NCBI GenBank assembly: GCA_913047795.1
Contig: CAJWTS010000010.1
Location: 1-64,000, forward strand
Direction: 5' to 3'
Source: an uncultured Verrucomicrobiota bacterium
Lineage (GTDB): Bacteria > Verrucomicrobiota > Kiritimatiellia > CAJWTS01
DNA length: 64,000 nt
Part shown: in pieces, positions 46,101 to 53,984 of the stretch
How positions within the stretch are numbered: the first letter of the stretch is position 1
How the letters are laid out: the number at the start of each line of letters is the position of its first letter
Notes under the pieces: generated by a model
What the model saw: only the letters and a program-made list of their open reading frames with translations
Told to the model about the DNA's origin: nothing
Database searches by the model: none
Position numbers and translations under genes: made by a program

Positions 46101-46729
46101 GCCTTGCAGGCCAGTACGAGCGGTGCGCCCTGCAGGACGCGCGTGTCACCCGGCGTCGCTTCGGTAATGATCGCCAACGTCATCGGCGCGCGCGACGAGA
46201 AGGGGTTCAATACCCGCAGCAGAGAATTGGCCCAGCTTGATCCGCTCCATAGCCCCGGTGCCGCGAGCAGCAGGACCGCCGCCATGAGTGCGATGGCTAG
46301 TCGCCGGTGAACATCGCGATCCTTGAGTTCCGTCGTGTCCAGCCCGCCGATTGCGGGGCCACCCTTGCGCACATAAGCCTCCTCCAACACGGAGCGGTCG
46401 CGACGGCGCATGAACTGCACGAAATTGATCAGCTGGTTATTCAGGTCGGGGAAAGCCTTCTCCATCGACGCGGCGACTGCCTCCGGCGTGCGATGTACGG
46501 CAAGGGCATGCCGGATGCGCCACAATTCGACGACCAGCAGGGCGACGAGCACCGACCAGGCCGCGACACGCGCCCAGGTTTCAAAGCGCAGGAAAAGGTC
46601 CGCCAGTGCAAAGGCCCAGAGTGCAGCAATCAGCACGGACGTCCAGAAGAGTGCCTTGCGTTGCGCGTGCCAGCTCGCGATGCGCCGGCCGATGTTGCGC
46701 AGTTCATGATCCAGTGCATTGGGCGACAT
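43148..46729 (-). CDS. DUF4175-like membrane-anchored coiled-coil protein of the second MoxR system
   Basis: A 1193-residue protein with TM helices at about 29-48, 53-72 and 146-165, then DUF4175-type beta repeats ('AVVADDYGLATAYLQRL') to about residue 490. A long coiled coil with several Met/Glu/Asp-rich stretches follows ('RQEDNMDKEQDQLEEELEEV', 'LLDMMEMAAQRSDEMEMWL'). Around residues 985-1040 is a Gly/Ser/acidic, apparently unstructured segment with 'EQDGRSNIGRQGMSDGE' and 'GDKNIDKRMTQDPNQ', which I recall as strongly conserved in proteins of this kind from PVC bacteria. A helical C-terminus follows. No Shine-Dalgarno box is obvious; it lies 14 nt after the CBM-like gene. Function unknown, probably structural. 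Confidence 0.85.
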   Translation of the reverse strand: MSPNALDHELRNIGRRIASWHAQRKALFWTSVLIAALWAFALADLFLRFETWARVAAWSVLVALLVVELWRIRHALAVHRTPEAVAASMEKAFPDLNNQLINFVQFMRRRDRSVLEEAYVRKGGPAIGGLDTTELKDRDVHRRLAIALMAAVLLLAAPGLWSGSSWANSLLRVLNPFSSRAPMTLAIITEATPGDTRVLQGAPLVLACKARGRAEVDIHLELWPDDDRKQTITLGRIKESGVVQAFAYRLPRVTTSMDYRFRAGRYPHRKFRVVARPPLALETFTARITPPAYTGLSPRNFDALSEEVTVPDGAGIALAIAANFPLTAARVVLPGADAVAFMKDGRDTWRATFELRNPRLLSLHAADSENFTMDTNLRLKRFPDKPPTVEVTMPTGKAILGPGQTPAIEAVVADDYGLATAYLQRLPPKATRGKKPETIATFEVGGIEQAIDWQSDQRLTAGDDPLRLRLVVVDNRPWGGQIGMSEPIVFEPMTVAGMAAKDEDAAHQASRSLEQMIEWQKANLARTRTLASALDSALPASWAELAARQKDIRRLAGGLLVDNRRPLGGLTDIVRRLYEGDMAKAIDVLLRIPDADTARKPSLVQRAIVHETKILHLLTHVDGGKEAAARRERISGLLAMMDALVRGQTRTLKRTANAIKVDAVPQGLVDSQDDLASDLTEFVQACEREARKSKAVDADFSELVSKVAAEAGKRRVHADMIQAAEALDENRIQQAADIEKRVLANLRALQKMLNQWRFEEFEKDREALLDALEEFQDRMKKMADLQGKIAEAMRELDRQEDNMDKEQDQLEEELEEVRENMKEALLDIPVDLNIFQKLPVGNDLVEDVWQVFEEMEVDPVSTNGSGEVQEMATMKDDGLLDMMEMAAQRSDEMEMWLNQQDMTRRLMEDFDQAEFENQGEMGVMPMPAAMEDIIGELLEEAEDKAREADDSATNQGTPDMAPGWDIQEGEWSNFSAQGKSGNKAPDHKEQDGRSNIGRQGMSDGETTAASGAIEEGDKNIDKRMTQDPNQGGGKVEEANDVEAVATGGGKQTSGKAKERGMPGQGPRRDSDINESGDWDMYMQRRANQLYAQASMLHVRTGSLDEAIDDMQRAADALNRRAPIHEIAELRRRVVDALRKTRTELSSGFSNRAESSNARSPALDDQLAGGSDDAPAIYRKKVSEYFKALNNLPL

Positions 46730-46743
46730 GGGCTGAAGATTTC

Positions 46744-47421
46744 CTATTTCCGTTTGCGGGTCATCTGCACATCGTCAATGTGGATTTTCCCGGCGCTTCC
46801 CGCGATACCGACAATATGCACGACAATGAATCGTGTCTTTAGGTACGATTTCTTCTGGAGCTTGCGCATCTCCTCGACCGGCTTGCCGGGGTAGCGCAGT
46901 TCCCCTTCCTTCCAGCTCGACGAAATACTGGCCGGTCCTTGCGCAACGGCGCCCCTGGAAAAGACCATGGGCCGGCTCCTGTAGCACCGGCGCAAGTCGC
47001 GCAGGGTCGGTTGTTCATTGGGTCTCACGCCCGGCAGCCAGCCGTATCCTTCGATTCGAACCATGAGGCCCGGACCCTCGCCGCGCGCACGCAGTTTCAG
47101 ACGATACGTGTAGTCAAAATCGTGCGGAATCGCGAAGCTGTCCACCTTGACGCCCTGGTTGTCGGCGATGCCCTGCGGTTCAACCGAGAGCTGGAGCACG
47201 CCGCGGCGCGACCGGACGTTCGGCAGGACGGCCACGCGGCTGTGGTTGCCAAAATAGAAGCTCTGCCCCTGCCAATCGTAGACGTGAAACCAACCGTTCA
47301 GGCCATCATCAAAGCCCCCATTCTGCACGAGATTTTTGTCGGCGGCCCGCGCGTTCAACGGGGCGTCGATGCACAGGGCGGCGATGGCCATGATCGTCAG
47401 GCTGACGATTCGTTTACGCAT
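46744..47421 (-). CDS. Secreted single-domain protein with CBM/galactose-binding-like fold
   Basis: A 225-residue exported protein: signal peptide to about residue 27 ('MAIAALCIDAPLNARAADKN'), then one domain with the usual carbohydrate-binding-module start 'NLVQNGGFDDGLNGWFHV' and end 'KIHIDDVQMTRKRK'. This is the jelly-roll fold of CBM4/9-like modules. It contains no catalytic part. GGGGGA precedes the ATG. It is inserted between the VWA and DUF4175 genes, a position without counterpart in the first MoxR operon. It may bind a glycan or another component of the system outside the cytoplasm. Confidence 0.8.
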   Translation of the reverse strand: MRKRIVSLTIMAIAALCIDAPLNARAADKNLVQNGGFDDGLNGWFHVYDWQGQSFYFGNHSRVAVLPNVRSRRGVLQLSVEPQGIADNQGVKVDSFAIPHDFDYTYRLKLRARGEGPGLMVRIEGYGWLPGVRPNEQPTLRDLRRCYRSRPMVFSRGAVAQGPASISSSWKEGELRYPGKPVEEMRKLQKKSYLKTRFIVVHIVGIAGSAGKIHIDDVQMTRKRK

Positions 47422-47488
47422 GTGGCGTTCCCCCGGCGTTGCCTGTCGGCCCGCGGTCGTTGCAATGGTGGCTGGGCGCCGACATAAC

Positions 47489-49702
47489 TCACGCCATGTT
47501 GCGGACTTTACGTAGAGTCCACTCTAGGGACAGGAACGTCATCAAACAAGTCAATATTAGGTGCGTGTTCCACAGCGTGGCATATGTCACGCGTTCTTCG
47601 TCGATCTGATGCACGGCCAGATTGCTCAGTACGCCGTCCAGTTCCGCGGCTTCGCAAAACCGTCCGCCGCTCGCAGCGGACAATCGCTTGAGAAGATCGA
47701 CATCGGCCGGCCGTGGCTCGGCCTCGGGCGTATAAGGTTTCACGTAAAAAGAAAGCGGTTCGGATTGAAGGGTTCGATCGGCGAAGCGTGCCGTGGCGTA
47801 GACTTCGTGCATGCCCGGCATTTCGGCGGTGATTTCGTTCATGAACCCGGAAAACCGTTCGCCGGTTGCGGTCACAACGTCATCGGCCTGCATCGGAAAC
47901 GGGATTTCGCGCTTGTCCGGCATCTTGAGGACGCATTGCACGACAGCGCCCGCGAGTTCCTCCGGCGTATAGCCGCCGGCCCGTGCGCTGAGGCGAACGG
48001 CATCGCCGAGAAAGATCAGTTCGGTATCGGAAAATATCTGTAGCGTCTCGTCTTCTACCTCGGATTCTTCGGGCAGCATCCAGCTGATCATCTGGTTCCA
48101 GAAACGCTGGTAGGGCTTGCTGTCCACGGGATTGAGTTGCCAGCGCCAGAGTGAGTCCGTCAATACGGCCACGATCTTGCCCGCGCCGTATCGCTGCGAA
48201 ACGAGGACCGGCTGTTTGCCGTGGGGTGTCTCCGCTTCGATCAATGTTGAGGCCCCCGCCTTGATCCGACTGCCAGGAAACACGGACATCACGGCCGGCA
48301 GGGTTTCCCAGGTCTCGTCGTCGGTGAGAAAGGCTTCGTGGCCGGCACCTTCGGGTGTGAGCGTAAGCGGAAAATTTCCTTCGATCGGATCGGCATGCCC
48401 GGGCCGCGCGATCGGAAGGATTTCGTTGAGCGCCGTGCGGACCAGGCCTTCCGCGGACCAGGCGCGATCGCCCCCGAGCACAATCAGGCTGCCACCGGTC
48501 GTGACGAATTGGAGCAGGCTGCGCGCGCGGTCGTCGTTCAACTCCTCGGCCGAGAAATTGCCCAGGATCACGACCTTGAAGGCGTTCAGTTGCGATTCCG
48601 TCATGTCGAGGGTCATGCTTCCGCGTTTTCCGAAAGTGATGAATTTTCCTTCCGGTCCGCGAATGAAGACCAGGGATTGCACGGACCGATTCGCGCGCAG
48701 GACGCGCGTCAGGAACTTGGATTCCCAGCGCGGAGCGCCCTCGGCATACATCAGCCGGTTGCGCGTATCGACAACCTGCACCGAAGCGGTGAGCTGGTTG
48801 TCGTTTGTGTGCGATTCGCCTTCGTAGGGCTGCGCATGCAGCAGGTAGGTGTCGCTGCCCACGGCGTCGTGCGTCAGGCGGAAGAGCACGTCGCGCGACC
48901 CGCCCTCGGCCGGGACAACGACAGCGGTTTCGTCGATCGGACTGCCGTTGCGCAGTAGGCGGACCGTGATGGGTTGACCCTGTGTTCCCTCGGCGGAGAT
49001 GGTTGCGCGCAGATCCGTGTCCCATCCGACCAGGACGCGGCGCGGGGTTGTGATCGTATCGACGTGGATATCCGGCTCCACGTTCCAAAGGCCTTCTTCT
49101 TCAAGGCGTACGGTGTAGATCGGAAACGGCCAGTCGTCCGATGCCCAGTCGGCATACGCTTCACGCGTATCGCGCCCGTCGGTCAGCAGCAGGCACCCCA
49201 CGACTTCCTGGCCGGTGTATCGTTGTCGCAGCCGCGCCAGGTTTTCACGCAGGCGAGTGGTTTCGCCGTTTGCCTCGAGTGTGTTGAGCGTGTCGACGCT
49301 CGTTTTCGCCCCGAGTTCGCCGGCGAACGCGTAGGCATCGATGTCCGCACTGGCCGCCACGACATCCGGCCACGACAGGTCGAGCATGCCGAGCGCCGAA
49401 TCCCAGCGGTTGCTCTGTTGGTCATCGGGTGTCATCAACATGCTGCGCGACCGGTCCAGCGCGACGACAAAACGCGGGCGCCGAACTTCCGTGCGCGTGA
49501 TCTTGCGCTGCGGCAGAAACAGGCACCACAGCAGGAGCAGCAAGAAAACGAGGCGCAGGGCGGCCAGGGCAAGTGTGGTCCACTTGCGGCCCAGGTAGCG
49601 CAGGTAAAGCCAGGCGCAAACGCCAACCGTTGCGATGAACGCTATCCAGATCCATGGCGTCGGCGTGTGGTGCTCGTAAAGGATTGTCATCAGGATGGAC
49701 AT
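47489..49702 (-). CDS. VWA domain protein with glutamine-amidotransferase-like region, second system
   Basis: A 737-residue membrane protein: two N-terminal TM helices ('WIWIAFIATVGVCAWLYL' and 'LALAALRLVFLLLLLWCLFL'), a VWA domain with MIDAS DxSxS in 'VVALDRSRSML' and 'GCLLLTDGRDTREAYADW', then beta repeats and a GATase1-like fold ('RLMYAEGAPRWESKFLTRVL' ... 'GGSLIVLGGDRAWSAEGL'). A final TM helix lies at the end ('LILTCLMTFLSLEWTL'). It corresponds to the 1192-residue protein at 4438-8016 but lacks that protein's helical insertion in the VWA domain and two of its TM helices. The chosen ATG lies 7 nt after the BatA-like stop; a longer frame would overlap that gene by 35 nt. Confidence 0.85.
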   Translation of the reverse strand: MSILMTILYEHHTPTPWIWIAFIATVGVCAWLYLRYLGRKWTTLALAALRLVFLLLLLWCLFLPQRKITRTEVRRPRFVVALDRSRSMLMTPDDQQSNRWDSALGMLDLSWPDVVAASADIDAYAFAGELGAKTSVDTLNTLEANGETTRLRENLARLRQRYTGQEVVGCLLLTDGRDTREAYADWASDDWPFPIYTVRLEEEGLWNVEPDIHVDTITTPRRVLVGWDTDLRATISAEGTQGQPITVRLLRNGSPIDETAVVVPAEGGSRDVLFRLTHDAVGSDTYLLHAQPYEGESHTNDNQLTASVQVVDTRNRLMYAEGAPRWESKFLTRVLRANRSVQSLVFIRGPEGKFITFGKRGSMTLDMTESQLNAFKVVILGNFSAEELNDDRARSLLQFVTTGGSLIVLGGDRAWSAEGLVRTALNEILPIARPGHADPIEGNFPLTLTPEGAGHEAFLTDDETWETLPAVMSVFPGSRIKAGASTLIEAETPHGKQPVLVSQRYGAGKIVAVLTDSLWRWQLNPVDSKPYQRFWNQMISWMLPEESEVEDETLQIFSDTELIFLGDAVRLSARAGGYTPEELAGAVVQCVLKMPDKREIPFPMQADDVVTATGERFSGFMNEITAEMPGMHEVYATARFADRTLQSEPLSFYVKPYTPEAEPRPADVDLLKRLSAASGGRFCEAAELDGVLSNLAVHQIDEERVTYATLWNTHLILTCLMTFLSLEWTLRKVRNMA

Positions 49703-49709
49703 GGCGATT

Positions 49710-51920
49710 TCAGGTTGACGGTGACGACCGGTCCGCGAAGCCACGGACGTTGCCGGCGGCGTCGATGGCGAGTTCGTCGCTGAGGTTCTCCCGTGGTCGG
49801 CTTTTGCGGTTGGATAGGAAAATCTCGAGTATACAGAGCAAGAGAACCAGCCAGAGCAGCGGTTCCACCAGGGAGCGTCCGATGCGATGATCTTCGATGT
49901 GCTTCAGCAGATCGGCTTTGCTCTCGGCCACGAGGCAGATCTTAACCCCGAGCAAGCGGCGGGCATCCAGCGGGTCAATTCGCGTGAGATTCGATTCTTC
50001 GCGCGGCATGTTCACTGCGAGGACGGGCGTGGGTTCGGCGCCGATGACGCTTGTGTAGATGCCCGGCTCCATCAGGTTTTCGGCGATGACGGTCAGGCGG
50101 TTTTCGCCACGAATGGTGCGCAGCGCGATGGTCTGATCGCTCGGCCCGATGAGAACCGAGTCTTCGTCGAGCTGCGGCGCGTGTTGCGTAACGGGAAGTT
50201 CGCGGGAGGTCGACACAAACAGCTCTTCGTTGGCGATCCCCGCGCCAACCCGTACGGCCTGGTGCACGAGCGGAAGGAAGAATGGCGACAAGGGGAAATT
50301 GCTCCAGCGGCGATCCGCGGAGACGGCGTACATCAGCACCTTGCCGCGTCCCACACGGCGTCCAAGCAAGAGTGGTTCGGCGCTGCCGATCGAGAGAATG
50401 ACGTCGGTGCCTTCAGCGAGGCGGTCCCAGCTGAGGTAGCGATCCACCGTCAGGCTCGGCACGGATCCGGGCGCGATGCGCATTGTGCTCAGGAGCGCAT
50501 CGTCGAGCTTGGAGAATTGAAGAATGCGGCGCACGTCGTCCTCCAGAGGTTCACGCACGCCTATCGGCAGCGCGGGTAAGATGCGCCAGTGGCCATAGTC
50601 GGCCGGGGTGGCACGGTCGCCGGGAAAGAGGACCAGCAGTCCGCCGTCGTGAACAAAATTCTCAATCCGCAACAAGGCGTCGCCCGGCATCGGCAGGGCG
50701 TTGCAGAGGAAGACGCAGGAGTAATCCTTCAGCGGATGCGCGCCGAGCTCCGCCGGCGTCATGCGCGTCACGTCTACATCGGACGCGTCGCCGCCGGGAT
50801 TCAGGGCCGTCATGAGGAAGAGCGTATCGTCTTCCGTGCCGACGCAGAGTGTTGGTAGTTGTTCTCGTACCCGGATCAAGAAGTGCAGCTGGTTGTCGAC
50901 GCTCAGGGCATCGTGGTCGGTTTGGAGACGCGCGGCGTGCATGCCGGGCGCGAGTGCCGGGACAACGAAGCGCGCGCGTTGCGGCACACCCGCTTCCAGG
51001 GTCAGGGCCTGGCGTCCGACTTCCTCTCCGTCGATCAGAAAAGCGATACTGCCGTTGCCCGGGTCGCCGCTATGCTGCACGCCGGCGGTTAGCTGCGCGG
51101 TCGTGTTGGACATGATGAGCGGCGGCTCGAGTTCAACGCGATACGGTGTTGTGTTTTCCGGTGAGGTCGGGCCGAGCATCGTTACGAAGAATGCGATGCG
51201 CCGGTCGATGGCGGATGCGTCCCAGGTCCAAATCGATGCGTCGGGTTTGGCTGGCGCGTTGTCGGCCTGCGTTGCGTCCTTCTTGTCCTCGGCATCGAAT
51301 CCGATCCAGGGCAGCGATTGTCCGTCGGTTACGACGTGAACCTCGCGTTCGTTCTCGGATGCCGCAAGGGCCTCCAGCGCGGTAAGCAGGGCGGGCAGCA
51401 GGCGCGAGGACGTTGTGCCGCAGGCTTGGGCATCCACCTGGCTGGTCGCGAGGTCAAGGTCGGGTGAGAGTTGCTCGACCAGCGGCGACACGGTGTCTTC
51501 TGCAAGGTAGATGCAGACCTTGTCGTTTCTTTCGAGGCCGCTGATGATCTCGCGTACCGTCTCGAGGGAACGGGTCCACACGCTCTCGCTGCCTCGCTCG
51601 TAGGCCATGCTGTAGGAGACGTCCCAAACGATGGCAACGTCACGCCGTGCGGCACCGAAGAATCCACCCAGCTTGGTGGTGCGGATGACGGGGCCGGTGA
51701 AAGCCAGCGTGAGCAGCAGGACGAGCAATGTGCGCAGGAGCCAGAGCAGGAAGTTCTCCATGCGAACCTGGCGGGCGGATGATCGTTGCGCCATGCGCAG
51801 GAACCGAACGGTGCTGAAAGGCATGCGCACCGCGCGCTGGCGACGCAGCAGATGCAGCACGAGTGGCACCACGGCGAAAGCCGCACCGGCAAGAAACAGC
51901 GGATTCAGCAAGGTCCACAT
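49710..51920 (-). CDS. BatA-like VWA membrane protein, second system
   Basis: A 736-residue protein with the BatA N-terminus ('LFLAGAAFAVVPLVLHLLRR', 'VRMPFSTVRFLR') and a TM helix at about 57-78, then a VWA domain with MIDAS 'DVSYS' in 'VAIVWDVSYSMAY'. Long periplasmic beta and GATase-like regions follow ('GGLLVLFPGDRATPADYGHW'), and a TM helix near the C-terminus ('LVEPLLWLVLLLCILEIFLS'). Same architecture as the 887-residue protein at 8020-10683. It follows the DUF58 gene by 4 nt and is followed by the VWA gene 7 nt later, so the three are tightly coupled. Confidence 0.88.
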   Translation of the reverse strand: MWTLLNPLFLAGAAFAVVPLVLHLLRRQRAVRMPFSTVRFLRMAQRSSARQVRMENFLLWLLRTLLVLLLTLAFTGPVIRTTKLGGFFGAARRDVAIVWDVSYSMAYERGSESVWTRSLETVREIISGLERNDKVCIYLAEDTVSPLVEQLSPDLDLATSQVDAQACGTTSSRLLPALLTALEALAASENEREVHVVTDGQSLPWIGFDAEDKKDATQADNAPAKPDASIWTWDASAIDRRIAFFVTMLGPTSPENTTPYRVELEPPLIMSNTTAQLTAGVQHSGDPGNGSIAFLIDGEEVGRQALTLEAGVPQRARFVVPALAPGMHAARLQTDHDALSVDNQLHFLIRVREQLPTLCVGTEDDTLFLMTALNPGGDASDVDVTRMTPAELGAHPLKDYSCVFLCNALPMPGDALLRIENFVHDGGLLVLFPGDRATPADYGHWRILPALPIGVREPLEDDVRRILQFSKLDDALLSTMRIAPGSVPSLTVDRYLSWDRLAEGTDVILSIGSAEPLLLGRRVGRGKVLMYAVSADRRWSNFPLSPFFLPLVHQAVRVGAGIANEELFVSTSRELPVTQHAPQLDEDSVLIGPSDQTIALRTIRGENRLTVIAENLMEPGIYTSVIGAEPTPVLAVNMPREESNLTRIDPLDARRLLGVKICLVAESKADLLKHIEDHRIGRSLVEPLLWLVLLLCILEIFLSNRKSRPRENLSDELAIDAAGNVRGFADRSSPST

Positions 51921-51924
51921 GGGT

Positions 51925-52821
51925 TTATGGCTGGCGCAGTCGCTCAGAGAGGTAGCCGCGAACGAAATGGCCGATCGGATTGTTCGTCAGCGCCAGACGG
52001 TAGTCGATTTTCATCTCGCGACAGGCCTGGCGATAGTGATCCAGAAACTCGGCGAAGTGGTCGTGATAGGCGCGCGCAATCTCCTGCGGGTCGCAGGCGA
52101 CGGTGTCGCCGGTCTCCATGTCTTCGAAGCGTGCGGCTTTTGCCACGGTGAGATCCAGTTCGGCGGGATCCAGGACGTGAAAGAGGATGACGTCGTGGTG
52201 CTGCTTGCGGAAATGTGCCAGGGCACGCACGACCGTGGATTCGTCGTCGAGCAGATCGGAAATCACGATGATCATCGCGCGGCGCCGAACGGTTTCGGCG
52301 ATACGGTGCAATGTCGACGCCGTCGCGGTCTTCGACGAGGGTTCGACATCCTGTAAGACGCGCATCATGTTGTTCAGGTGCGCGAAGGAGTTGGCGGCCT
52401 CCATCTGGCGATCGATCTGGTCCGCGTAAAGAAACAGGCCCACGGAATCGCGTGCCTTGAGAACGACGTAACCCAGGGCGGCGGCGAGGCGGCAGGCGAA
52501 TCGATACTTCGTCTGGTCGCCGGAGGCGTAGCCCATGGATCCGCTGCGATCAATGACCAGGTAGACACGCAGATTTGTTTCGTCTTCGTAGCGGCGGACG
52601 AAATAACGATCCGTGCGACCGAGCACCTTCCAGTCAATGTGTTTCGGATCGTCGCCCTGGATGTACTGGCGATGATCCGAAAATTCCGAACTGGTGCCTT
52701 TCTGCAGGCTGCGGTGCGCCCCCGACAGGTTGCCGTCGACGGCGTAGCGCGACTGCAATACGAGTCGCGAGAGTGCATTCATCTCGCTCAGGTTCAGGAA
52801 CTGGCTCAGGCCGTCTGGCAT
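51925..52821 (-). CDS. DUF58 domain protein, second system
   Basis: A 298-residue soluble protein. The DUF58 signature is 'FSDHRQYIQGDDPKHIDWKV' with 'LGRTDRYFVRRYEDETNLRV', and a VWA-like metal site 'VIDRSGSMGYASGD' follows. It is a paralogue of the protein at 10680-11660, with the same motif order. It is the first gene of the second MoxR cluster; no moxR gene precedes it. The divergent 146-base gap on its right side must hold its promoter, but I see no convincing boxes on this strand. Confidence 0.93.
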   Translation of the reverse strand: MPDGLSQFLNLSEMNALSRLVLQSRYAVDGNLSGAHRSLQKGTSSEFSDHRQYIQGDDPKHIDWKVLGRTDRYFVRRYEDETNLRVYLVIDRSGSMGYASGDQTKYRFACRLAAALGYVVLKARDSVGLFLYADQIDRQMEAANSFAHLNNMMRVLQDVEPSSKTATASTLHRIAETVRRRAMIIVISDLLDDESTVVRALAHFRKQHHDVILFHVLDPAELDLTVAKAARFEDMETGDTVACDPQEIARAYHDHFAEFLDHYRQACREMKIDYRLALTNNPIGHFVRGYLSERLRQP

Positions 52822-52918
52822 GGAGTGTCTATGGGTGAATTGTGGCGCGCAGCGTGCGAGCCATTGCCGTGCTTAAGGATACGGGATGGGGGTGCCGGGA
52901 TGCAAGGTGGCGATCCAG

Positions 52919-52951
52919 AAGTCTGGGGTTGTGAATTCAACGCGTCTAGGA
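52919..52951 (+). promoter_or_regulatory. Possible promoter for the membrane protein gene at 52968
   Basis: TTGTGA, 17 bases, then TTAGAT occur just upstream of the GTG start, in the divergent gap to the DUF58 gene. Both boxes match the consensus only partly, and the distance to the start codon is very short. Confidence 0.25.
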
Positions 52952-52967
52952 TTAGATAGATCCAGCC

Positions 52968-53984
52968 GTGGATGCGTCAAACGACAATGCGGGCCCGACC
53001 GTTCTTCCACCCACCGGCGTTGTGCGGGTCCTCTCCGAGTGCGGTTTTTTGATCGCTGTGGCCTGCTTTGCCTGGCATTTCGGAAGGCTGCACGTGGCGC
53101 GCCCGGAATTCTGGCTCGCCTCCTTCGAGCGGGCGGTGGACGGGACGGCCATCACGCCCTATCAATACCGGACGCTTTTTCCCTGGATTGTGAGCTGGAT
53201 CGTCGACCTGGGCATTCATCTTCCGTTCGTTGAAAGCGTGCGGGGCTACGCGCTGATCATCGAGGTCGTCGGCCTGGTTTTGCTCGGCTACACGTTTCGG
53301 TATTATCTCCAACAGTTCTTGGGTCGAACGCCGGCCGCGACATGGCTCAGTTTGACGATTTTCTGGATCTTGCCGTTCAACTACCTGCTGCCCAAATGGG
53401 GGCCCTGGTACTACGTCTACGATATCCCGTCCGTCTTGTTTTTCACGCTGGGGCTGATCTTCCTCAAGCGAGGGTTTTGGCTGGGATTCTATCCGCTGTT
53501 CATCGTCGCCACGTTCAATCGCGAGACGACCTGCTTCCTGACGGTGATCCTGCTCCTGACGGGATGCTGCAAGCTTCCCTGGCGCCGATTGTTGCCGCAT
53601 CTCGTGGCGCAGTTGGTTCTCTGGCTTGCCATCAAGTGGATGATCCAGGAGGCCTACGTCGCGAACAAGGGGGGCACGTTCTTTAACGTCATGGCTGACA
53701 ACTGGGCCGTCTTGAGCGGCAAACCCGCGGCCTATCCGCTTCTGTTCAGCTCGCTGGGATTCACCTGGATTCCCGTGTTGCTGGCGTGGCGCTGGATTCC
53801 CGATACGTTTGCGCGCCGTGCTTGCCTGGTCGCTCCCATCTTCTTCGCGGGCATGATGTGCGTGGGCGTCATTGACGAGATTCGAATCTACGGCGAGTTG
53901 ATCCCCGTGGTGCTGCCGGCGTTCCTGCTGCTTGTGCTGGGCAGGGTGGCCGGCGCACCGGCCGCCCCGACGACCGCTACTTGA
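52968..53984 (+). CDS. Polytopic integral membrane protein of unknown function
   Basis: A 338-residue protein with about eight hydrophobic segments. Features are an aromatic loop 'YQYRTLFPWIVSWIVDLGIH' after the first TM, 'FNRETTCFLTVILLLTGC' and 'GVIDEIRIYGELIPVVLPAF'. The R-x-L-F-P-W and FNRET blocks recall multi-spanning membrane proteins of bacterial glycan gene clusters, but I do not recognise a named family. The GTG start fits the coding frame. The last 8 bases overlap the end of the convergent lipoprotein gene. Confidence 0.75.
   Translation: MDASNDNAGPTVLPPTGVVRVLSECGFLIAVACFAWHFGRLHVARPEFWLASFERAVDGTAITPYQYRTLFPWIVSWIVDLGIHLPFVESVRGYALIIEVVGLVLLGYTFRYYLQQFLGRTPAATWLSLTIFWILPFNYLLPKWGPWYYVYDIPSVLFFTLGLIFLKRGFWLGFYPLFIVATFNRETTCFLTVILLLTGCCKLPWRRLLPHLVAQLVLWLAIKWMIQEAYVANKGGTFFNVMADNWAVLSGKPAAYPLLFSSLGFTWIPVLLAWRWIPDTFARRACLVAPIFFAGMMCVGVIDEIRIYGELIPVVLPAFLLLVLGRVAGAPAAPTTAT

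Noticed and set aside
47880-49088. 402-residue minus-strand frame within the VWA gene
   Set aside because: Arg/Gly/Pro-rich shadow of the real VWA/GATase frame on the same strand.
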